Positions 51,722-62,700 of a stretch of DNA of 64,000 nucleotides are shown here, in pieces. Each line of letters starts with the position of its first letter. Position 1 is the first letter of the stretch. The notes below the pieces were generated by a model, which worked only from the letters and a program-made list of their open reading frames with translations, made no database searches and had not been told where the DNA came from. The DNA comes from Halicephalobus mephisto (lineage: Eukaryota > Nematoda > Chromadorea > Rhabditida > Panagrolaimidae). The position numbers were made by a program, and so were the translations under genes. The stretch spans positions 62,001 to 126,000 of the forward strand of contig SWDT01000044.1 of NCBI GenBank assembly GCA_009193035.1, read 5' to 3'.

Positions 51722-53731
51722 TAACTTTTTTGATTGAATTGTTGATTTTGATTGGAAAATTTTAATTGAAAATAATTTTTATCAATGGGATAAAGTATTT
51801 GTTTCCCTATTTTGAAATGGAAAATGTTTAGTGAATCACTTATGGGAAGTTGAAACTCCAGAAACCTCATTTGAGTGATTGGAAAAGGAAAGACGGTCAT
51901 CGGACGACCGTAAAGGAAGTTTTTTGGAATGACGGGCTGTGTTTTGCAATTCAATGGTTTTCTAAATGATATAAAAATAAAGATTTTTTAAGTTTAGAAT
52001 AGTTTTTTTAATGTTATTTTTGTTGAATTTGAAATTAAATATAAAATTTCAATCTCTGAAACATTAGAAATTCTCGATAATGATCAATTTTTAAATTTAA
52101 TCAATGTTTTTTATATCAAAATTTTTCTGAATCTATAATCTTGATTGTTTTTAATTTATTATTTTTCTTAATTATTATATATTATTTTTATGATTGTAAC
52201 TTCAAGTAACCAGAAACCAACCATAAAAAAACAAAAATGTTTATATCAATATTTTTTATATAATCAAGATTTTTCTGAATCTATAATCTTGATTATTTTT
52301 AATTTATTTTTGTTATTATATATTACTTCTATTATTTTAACTTCGAGTAACCAGAAACCAACCATAAAAAAAACAAAAATGTTTATATCAATGTTGTCTG
52401 TATAATCAAGATTTTTCTGAATCTATAATCTTAATTGTTTTTAATTTATTTTTTGTTATTATATATTATTTCTATTATTGTAACTTCGAGTAACCAGAAA
52501 CCAACCATAAAAAACAAAAATGTTTATATCAATGTTGTCTGTATAATCAAAATTTTTCTAAATTGATAATTCCGATTTTTTATTTTATAATTCTTCTTTA
52601 ACGAATTCAATCCACGATTTCAAAAGCTCCAATTGGTCCAATTTCGATCACAAAACGTCAATGGAATAATTTTCTTCTTAGTTAATATTTTTCGAATAAT
52701 TTAAAAACAGATTAATTTTCCAATTTGCATATTTTTGATTATAATAATTTTATTACATTAAATGACGTATTCTACAAAGAGTATTGACAACATTTGTGGC
52801 TCTATAGTATCGGCAATGATAAAAATTACATTTTTGATAGTTGTTTCTAGCCATGATTACTGGCAGGAAAGCAATTGTCAGAATCAATCAAGACCCGATT
52901 ACGAACACACCGGATGGATCAAGTGAAGGGAGGCCTTAATTTAAGGAGGAGTCCCTAGGGGGATAGGAATCCCTGAGGGGATAGGAGTCCCTAGGGGGAT
53001 AGGAATCCCTGGGGGGATAGGAGTGGTTCTGTGACGTTTTTCTTCCAAGCATTTATATTCCAATTTTAAAGTCGGAACTGAACAAAAATCATTTATGATA
53101 CAGTAATCAAACCCGTAGATTCTGAATCTAAAATCAGAATCGAAAATCGATCTTCAGAATTCTGGATTCTGAAGACTTTGGATTTCAGAATTTTTAAAAA
53201 TCATTTATGATACAGTAATCAAACCCGTAGATTCTGAATCTGAAATCAGAATCGAAAGTCGATCCTCAGAATTCTGAAGATCAACTCTGAATTTTAAAGA
53301 TACTTGAAATTTTATATCGAAATTATTTTTAAAAAATAAAAATTTACCTAAAATGAGCTTCAAAGTATTATATAACAGATGTAAAGTTTTTTAAAATTAT
53401 TTTTCGCTTTTAATTTTTAAATTAAAATTGTAAAAATTGGAACATGAATGCTCAGGACAGAAACGTCCCATCACGAAAGGGGTCCCTAGAGGGGTTGGGG
53501 GTCCCTAGAGGAGCTGAGGGTTCCTAGAGGAGCTGGGGGTCCCTTAGGGCAAATCCCTAAAGAACGGAAATCTCTGGGAAGGAATTCTAGAGGTAAAAAT
53601 TTAAATAATTTCAAAACGAAAACCCCTTAGGGAGGAATTATGAAAGTAAAAGATTTTACAAAAAAAAATTTTAAAATTATGAATCCTCCCTAAAACCCCC
53701 TCAGGGGATATTTTTTAGGAACATGAAAAAA
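51722..53731. repeat. Intergenic region between bystin and HMBOX1, repeat-rich
   Basis: No gene is seen. It contains a three-copy array of about 150 bases (52140-52560) with TAACTTCGAGTAACCAGAAA and AATCAAGATTTTTCTGAATC; a GC-rich mini-array at 52945-53020; a duplicated segment of about 110 bases (53085-53175 and 53200-53285) with CAGTAATCAAACCCGTAGAT; and a second GGGGTCCCTAGAGG mini-array (53478-53550). Confidence 0.8.
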
Positions 53732-56700
53732 TTACTCGGCGGTTTGCTCGATTTTAGAAAAATTGAATCCACTATTCTGAGAAGCTAGAAGACTCTGAAG
53801 AAGGCTGTTGGAGATCTTGTCGAGTTCGGCGCTCGAGGGGGGGCTGCCGGAGGGCTGGCTGACGACCTCCATCGGCTCCTGTTTCTGCTTCAGATAGAGG
53901 TTATTCAAGTTGAAGACGGTTTTGAAAGATTCAAATTGATTTCCGAAGAAATCTGAAGAAGTGTTTTCAGGATCCACTGGACTCGAGTTGGATCCAGAAG
54001 TCGGAGGAGACGGCAGATTCTGTTCCTCCGTGGTCTGAGTTGCGGACTTCCCGACGACTTGGGGATCTTCATTGGACCTCCTTCTCATCTCCTTCCTCTT
54101 GTTCGCGAACCAGTTGGCCACGACCTGAGGCGAAACCACCTCCTTGGGCATCAGACCGGCACCTGGAATTTTATTTTTTAATTTTTAATTTTTTGATTTA
54201 TATTTTTTAATTTTTATTTTTAAATTTATATTTTTTTATATTTTTAAATTTTAAATTTTAAAATTTATATCTTTAATTTTTAAATTTATATTTTTAATTT
54301 TTAATTTTTTAATTTATATTTTTTAATTTTAATTTTTAATTTTTTAATTTATATTTTTAATTTTTAAATTTTTATTTTTAATTTTTAAATTTATATTTTT
54401 TTATATTTTTTAATTTTTATTTTTAAATTTTTACTTTTTAATTTATATTTTTTAATTTATATTTAGAATCCCTAGTCAAAAAAACATAAACAAGAATTAA
54501 GCATCGGATTCGGAACAGTTGATCAAACAAAAATTATGCGGATTTCTGCATTTTGGATTTCTGACGTGAATTGAGGATCTGACAGCTGGATAAATTTGTA
54601 ATTTTGAAAGTATTTGGAAATAATTTAAAAAAAAAACAATTCATAAATACCTACAAAAAATCAACTTTTGTAACGAAATTTTAAAAAATAATTACGGTAG
54701 AAATGTTGTTAAAATTGTAATGATGAAAAAAAATAAATATTACGAAATGTTGAATGAATTCCTACAGCAAATGTTTGAGGATCATTATAAAATCGCTCTC
54801 GAATTTGAGCAGGTTTTAGTAGAGCAAAAATTTGGCAATCGATCGAAAATTTTCCTTATAATGTATGAAATGCGCTGATGATCATGACGAGTTCGCTTGT
54901 AGTTAAGCGAAAGTCGAATTTTCTATAAATAGAATAAAAAAGCGAATTTCACTTATAGTTATGATTATTTCGCTCACTGTTAAGCGAAAGTCGAATTTTC
55001 TACAGATAAAAAAGACAAGCGAATTTCGCTTATAATTATGGCGAAGTCGCTCATTGTCAAGCGAAAGTCGAATTTCGCTTATAGTCATGACAAGTTCGCT
55101 CATTGTCAAGCAAAAGTCGAATTTCGCTTACAATTATAATTATTTAGCTCACTGTTAAGCGAAAGTCGAATTTTCTACAGATAAAAAAGACAAGCGAATT
55201 TCGCTTATAGTCATGACAAGTTCGCTCATTGTCAAGCAAAAGTCGAATTTCGCTTACAATTATAATTATTTCGCTCACTGTTAAGCGAAAGTCGAATTTT
55301 TTATAAATAAAAAAAGCGAATTTCACTTATATTTATGGCGAATTCGCTCATTGTCAAGCGAAAGTCGAATTTATCGTTGAAAATGAGAGCGAAATCTTTG
55401 ATATTTTATAATTTTAATTATTTCCTTATTTTTTACTATTTTAGACTTGTTTACTATGATGTAAGTCGATTTCGGAAAAATACAAAATTAATAGGATTTT
55501 GGAGAAAAATACAAACTACGTTATAGCGAACAATGTTTTTTTCTCGTCTTATGACAGGGATTGGTCGTCCGTTCACCTTTCAAGACGAACTTGGGGAAGT
55601 TTGCTGTGTTCTGACAGAGTTCACAGTGTCCTTTATGTCGAATTTGCTTTCTTTGAAAAAAACAATTTTTGGAAACCTGAGAAATAAGAGATCAAAGCTC
55701 CGTTTTACCATTGTTGATAGTCAAAATTGGAAATCGAAATGTGGATTTTTCACGTTAAAAAACATTTACAAATTTTTTATTTCAAAAATTTGTTTATTGA
55801 AATCCATAGTTTGAATTTATCTGAATTTTTTTATAATAAAATTACGATCCGAAAATAATGTCTCAACGCGAAAAGTTTAAAATCGAAAATTAGGTCTTAG
55901 AACGAAAAGTTCAAATTTCGAAAATCATGTCTCAACACGAAAAGTCTGGATTTTAGAATTTGTATCTTAGAGCGAAAAGTTTGAATTTTGAAAGTTGTAT
56001 CTTAGCACGAAAAGTCCAAATTTCGAAATTTGTATCTTAGAGCGAAAAGTTCAGATTCAAAAAATAATTTCTCAACACGAAAAGTCTGAATTCCGAAAAT
56101 TAGGTCTTAACGGGAAAGTTCAAATTCGAAAATTAGGTCTCAACAAGAAAAGTTCAATTTCAAAAATTGGGTCTTAACACGAAAAGTCTGAATTCCAAAA
56201 ATTAGGTCTTAACGGGAAAGTTCAATTTCAAAAATTGGGTCTTAACGGGAAAGTTCAATTTCAAAAATTGGGTCTCAACAAGAAAAGTCTAAATTCCGAA
56301 AATTAGGTCTTAACGGGAAAGTTCAATTTCAAAAATTGGGTCTCAACAAGAAAAGTCAGAATTCCGAAAATTGGGTCTCAACGGGAAAGTTCAAATTTAA
56401 ACTTGAAAGTGTGACTTTTGACTTTGAAAAAACGGAACATAGACGGTATTGACATAAATCAAAGTCCAAAGTTTCTGATAAATTTGAAAAAACAAACCTT
56501 TCTTGTCCATCTGGAGAGCACTGTTACAAGCAGCAGCGATCTCTACTCGCTTACTGTAATCAGGAAAGGGCATTTCAGCAAAGAAGTTTTCCAAAATTTT
56601 TATAAGAATCGGTCTGAAGACGTAACGTTCCCGTCGTTGTGGGATTAATTCTCCGTCTCCATTGGTCTCGAGACGAGTGGATGGGTCCTGGAGAAAGACC

Positions 56701-59700
56701 GCTGAAAAGTCGTCCTTCAATACATCCAACTTCAAAAAAAAAAGATTATTATAATTTAAAAAATCAGTCATACCGAGTTTTTCCGGATGACGACGACAAT
56801 TAAGATACCAAGAATAAATATTTTTTCGACATCTTAAGGATAATTCTCGATGATTTCCGTTGAGTAATTTCGAAATATAAGGTTGAGAAACTCCTGGAAA
56901 AATTATTTTTAACAATTTTAAAAATTTTCGAAAAATCGGACGAAAATTATGGGTTTTTTTGGGTTTGAGACGTTTGTGCTCCGATTTTAGGATTAGAAAT
57001 GGACAAAAAATTCTTAAAATAATATAATAAAGTTTTTCTGAATCCTAAATCGGAATTGATAATTGATTTTTAGAATCTTAGATTCAAATTCAGGATTCAG
57101 AAGTTAAGAACTTGATAATGTTGTTCTAAGAACATTTTACTAAACTTTAGAAATATCTAACATTAGTTATATAAAAACTGTATTCCAGATATATTCTGAT
57201 TTTAGGGTTAAAAATGGACAAAAAATTCTTAAAATAACATAATCAAGTTCTTAACTTCTGAATCCTGAATTTGAATCTAAGATTCTAAAAATCAATTATC
57301 AATTCTGATTTAGGATTCAGAAGTTAAGAACTTGATAATGTTATTTTAAGAATTTTTTGCTCATTTTTAACCCTATAATCGGAACGTGAATGTCCGGATC
57401 ACAATTACCGTACAATCCTTGTTTTTTGAATTTTGTAATTTTTGAATAGAGCGATTCTAAGAAAAGTATCTTCGAAAACCGTGAAGGCGTGCATCAGAAA
57501 TGTTACTTTTTTCCGGAAAAGTACAATCCGGGATTAGGACCTGGTTAATATTAATTTTTATAATTTCTTTCATGAAAGAGGATTAATGAAAATCCAAAAT
57601 ATACTGTAGTTGTTTATGACTTACCAGTCATCATAGCAACAGTTGTTTGCCTGAGGGAAAATTGAGTAATAAACTGCTTCATGTCGTTGATGCAGCCTTC
57701 TTCGCCTTGGGCCATGAATTCGTCAAGTTCCGAAGGATCGTCCAAAGTCGTGATTTCCTTCATTGGAGTTCTTTGACTTCTGATGGGTCTGCCTCCGGCG
57801 TTGTTGTTGATGGAAGTTGAGGGGGTTGCTGAAGACGTCGCTGGAACGTTCGAAAGTTGTTGATTCAGATTAGGAAAAAAAAGCGAAACATCTGCCGCAG
57901 TCGAAGCGAAGGGTACTGTAGTGAAGGTCCGGTGTTCGGGAGACAGATTCGGGGGGGTTCTGGGGGTCTCTATCCCGCTCATGGGGGTCGTCAACGGGGC
58001 CGACAAGGGGGGCATCCCTGACGTATTCGAAAATGCCTAAAAATAAAATAAATTAATAAAATTAAATTTTTTTTTCTTGCATAAATTACTTGTTTAATTA
58101 TCTATTCCGTCCACCCTCAATATTAGTGCAAAAGTAAAACTCAATTATCTCCCCCGGGCCCGACTGCCCTTTTAGAGTTTTCTGAAAACTGAGCTCATCC
58201 GGAAGTTTCTTAGATGAGCCCATTCGATCCCCTCTGATGTCATCAGAAGACAAACCTGAGTGGAAAGATGCTGGAGCAGAGTAGGCGAAGTCGTCGAAAT
58301 AACAGGGGGTACTTCAGCGGGTTTCAGGGCCTCATGAGCGAAGAGCTTCGGGGGGGTCCCCATCAGGGCCGCGAGGGCGAGGGATTGGACATTGCTGGCC
58401 CCCAGGTCGGATTCAATCTTCTCCAAAGTCTGGAACGCCTAAAATCGATTTTTTTATTTTCTTAAATTTTAAAAATATTAATTTTTTTAAATTCCAAAAA
58501 TATTCAATTTTTTCTTAATTTTAAAAATATTCAATTTTTTAAATTTTAAAAATATTTTTTAATTTTTTTTTAATTTAAAAAATATTTTTTAATTTTTTTA
58601 AATTCCAAAAATATTCAATTTTTTTTTAATTTAAAAAATATCTTTTAATTTTTAATTTTTTTTTTAAATTTCAAAAATATTTTTTAATTTTTTCTTAAAT
58701 TTTAAAAATATTCAATTTTTTCTTAAATTTTTAAAAAAAATATCATTAAACTTTTTAAATTTTAAAAATATTCAATTTTTTTAAATTTCAAAAATATTTT
58801 TTAATTTTCTTAAATTCCAAAAATATTCAATTTTTTTTTAAATTTTAAAAATATCTTTTAATTTTTTTTTAATTTAAAAAATATTTTTAAATTTTTTTTT
58901 AATTTAAAAAATATTTTTTAATTTTTTTAAATTCCAAAAATATTCAATTTTTTTTAAAATTTTAAAAATATTTTTTAATTTTTAATTTTTTTTTTAAATT
59001 TTAAAAAGTTTAACTTTATTCGTTTAATTCTTTGAATTGTTTGTTTTTCGTTTTGTATAAATTTAAACATTTCTTAAAAAACAAAAATCTTGTTTCTTTG
59101 AAAATAAAAAATTTTTTGTTTAACTTGAGACAGACCAGATTTCTTGCAGAAAATTATGAGGTCATTTCTCGAGTGTACTTGAAATTTATTTTTGTTTTTC
59201 GTAGGAGGATTTGGATTATTATTTTCTCTACAAAATTTGTTTTTCTACAAATTACGCTGATGATCAAAACGAAATCGCTCATTTTTAAGCGAAAAAAAGT
59301 GAATTAAATTTTTTGTCGCTGATGATCAGAGCGAAGTCGCTTATTTTTGAGCGAACAAAAATTAATTCACTTTTTCATCGCTAACGATCAAAGCGAAAAA
59401 AAATGAATTTATTTTTTTTGTCGCTGACGATCAAAGCGAAGTCGCTTATTTTTGAGCGAAAAAAAATTAATTCATTTTTTGCTGCGAATTTTCTTGTTTT
59501 TAAGCAAAAATCGAATTCAGCGCTGAAGACAAGAATAAAGTATAGTAAAAAATTTATGATTTAAATTGTTTTTCATTTTTTTTACTATCATTAGACTTGT
59601 TTACTTTGAGGCAAACCAGTTATGAACAAAATACTTTATCGATCGAATTCTATACAAATATGCAGATTGAATTCTATTTTTTGATAATCACACTATATAT

Positions 59701-62700
59701 AAATTTGAGTTCTGTTCAGTCACAAGGTTGCCTTAGTACGAAAATAACACTATAAAAATTCAAATTGCGTTCAATCCCAAAGTTATTTCAGTACGAAAAC
59801 CATACTATATATAAATTTGAGTCACATTTAATCACAAGGTTGTCTCAGTACGAAAATAACACTATATACAGATTTAAATTGTGTTTAATCATAAAATTAT
59901 CTGAGAACAAAAATCATACTGTATATAAATTGGAGTTTTGTTCAGTCACAAGGTTGTCTCAGCGCGAAAATAACACTATATATATATATATTTAAGTTGT
60001 ATTTAATCATAAAATTATCTCAGAACGAAAATCATACTGTATGTAAATTTGAGTTCTGTTCAGTCACAAGATTGTCTCAGCGCGAAAGTAACACTATATA
60101 TAGATTTAAGTTGCGTTGAGTCACAAGGTTGTCTCAGCACGAAAATAACACTCTATATAGATTTAAATTGCGTTGAGTCCCAAAACTGTCTCGACACGAA
60201 AAGTGAATTTCGTTTTAAATTGAGAATTTTTTGAAATTTTTCGTTTTATTTGTATCAATTTTTGTGACATATTTTCATTGAAAATAACGAATGACATGTT
60301 TGATCAGATATCTCAAATTTGCCGTTCCCCCAATTCTCTCGAAAAATTCCCATATTGTCCTTTAATCACATAGTTGAATTAAACCAATTAGGGAACTGTT
60401 GCAACGCCCTGATTGAAAATTCCCCGATCGTCCTGTGACTGCTTCGTTCAATAAATACCCGGGTCAGAAAATGAATTATATCGTTTTCTCGATTACAAAC
60501 CATTCAATCAAAATCCCCTTCGACGTAAAAGAACAAATTCTATTAAATTTAAAATACCCAAATCTGACCGTGAATTTAAACTTAAAAATTTTGGATTTTT
60601 TTGAGTTCATTGACCTTCACAGAGGACGAAAAACAAGGTTACGTATAAATTTGTGAAAAAGTACGAAATTTAAAGAGCAGATAGATCCACCCCAAGGTCA
60701 CCCAAAAGTACATAATTCTCCTTTGTTTAATATAGAATTTCAAGCTAATTTCAAATTTGTTTGTTCTGGACTTTTTTGGTATTCTGACTGCACGACAGTT
60801 GTCCCCAGCGGCATTTGCTCCCTCTATTTCGTAATATACAATTTATTTTTTTTATATTGATTTTTTCATAATTAAATTGAGTTGATATATTAGTTAAGTA
60901 AAAAATAGTGATTTAAAAAGAATTTCGAAATTGGGGAGAATCGAAAAGGAGAAAGGAGCGAATGTCGCTGGGGGAACCTGTACGACATTTGCTCCCTCTA
61001 TTTCGTAATATATAATTTATTTCTTTTTATATTCATTTTTTCATAATTAAATTGAGTTGATATATTAGTTAAGTAAAAAATAGTGATTTAAAAAGAGTTT
61101 CGAAATTGGGGAGAATAAAAAAGGAGAAAAATAAGGAGCGAATGTCGCTGGGGGAACCTGTACGATATTTGCTCCCTCTATTTCGTAATATACAATTTAT
61201 TTCTTTTTATATTCATTTTTTTAACTAATATACCAAGTTAATTTAATTATTTAAAAATTAATTTAAAAAAGAAATAAATTATATATTACGAAATAGAGGG
61301 ACCAAATGCCGCTGGGGACGAGTGTCGTGCAGCCGGTCATCCAAAAGTACATAATTCCCCCTTGTTTAATACAGAATTCCGAGCTAATTTCAAAATTGTT
61401 TGCTCTGGACTCTTTTGCTATTCTGCTCTGTTTTCGCATAAATATGAGAATGGCCCTTGCAGCGGCTTCTGCAGACAGCTCATGTTCCATTCAGAAAAAC
61501 CTAACAGTCCAAAGATGGCAATTTTGGTCTTGTTTGGTCATTAGTCAAATATGTTGCAAATTTTTTTTGCAAATTTCGACCACTTCCAAATATTATACTG
61601 TAGTCTGGTTTTTCGTAAAATTTTTTCGAAAATGATCTTTGATTTCGTAACATTTTAAAAATAAAAAATTTTGGTTTAAAATTTCAGAAATTTCTAAACT
61701 TCTCAAATAAAAAGAAAATTCTGGAATTTCCAAATTAAAATAATTTTATAAAAAACTCAAAAAAAAATAAAAAATAAAATTTTCAAATTTAAAAAAAAAA
61801 TAAAATTTTCAAATTTAAAAAAAATAAAAAATTTCAAATTAAAAAAAAATAAAATTTTGAATTTAAAAAATTTTTTAAATTTAAAAAAAATTATTTTTAA
61901 AATTTTCCACTTGAGACCGAAAACTGTGAAATTCTGAATTTTTTATGATATTATAAAAATAAAAAACCTCTCGAATGAAATTTTTGGAATTTTTTATTTA
62001 AGATCAAAAATTATAAAATTTCTTTGTTAATCATGCTATTAAAAAAATTAAAAACTTTTGTCATAAAATTTCAAAAATACTTTCGAATGACATTTTTGGA
62101 ATTTTTTAGTTAAGACCAAAAATTAAAAATTTTTAAAAAAGAATTTTTTAAATTTTCCAGTTAAGACAAAAAATTAAAAATTTTATTTTTTTTTTAAATT
62201 ACAAAATTTTATTTTTTTTTTAAATTATAAAATTTTATTTTTTTTTAAATTATAAAATTTTATTTTTTTTATAAATTACAAAATTTTATTTTTTTTTAAA
62301 TTACAAAATTTTTATTTTTATTTTTTTTTAAATAAATAAATTTTATTTTTTTTTAAATTAAAACTTTTTATTTTTTTATAAATTAAAAAATTTTATTTTT
62401 TCTAAGTTTTTTTGGAAAAATTTTTTTAATTTTCCATTTGAGATCAAAAAAAATTTATTTTTTTAATATTATTATGAAAATTAAAAATTTTCGGAATAAA
62501 TTTTTAAAACTTTCCACTTCAGATCATAAATTATAAATTTTTTTATGTGTTTTTAAAGACGGAAAAACATCCGGAGAATTCCGAGAATTCCGAAACCTTA
62601 TATTATATTCTACGGTTTCATCCAGACACCGTAACCAGGGGCAGCCTCTGAATCCGATTCACTTCGGTCTACAAAAAGTTAAAAATTAATCGAAAATTTA

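Noticed and set aside
60435..60656. 73-residue plus-strand ORF left of element copy 2
   Set aside because: No splice or start context, AT-driven residue composition, and it lies in a large intron of a minus-strand gene.
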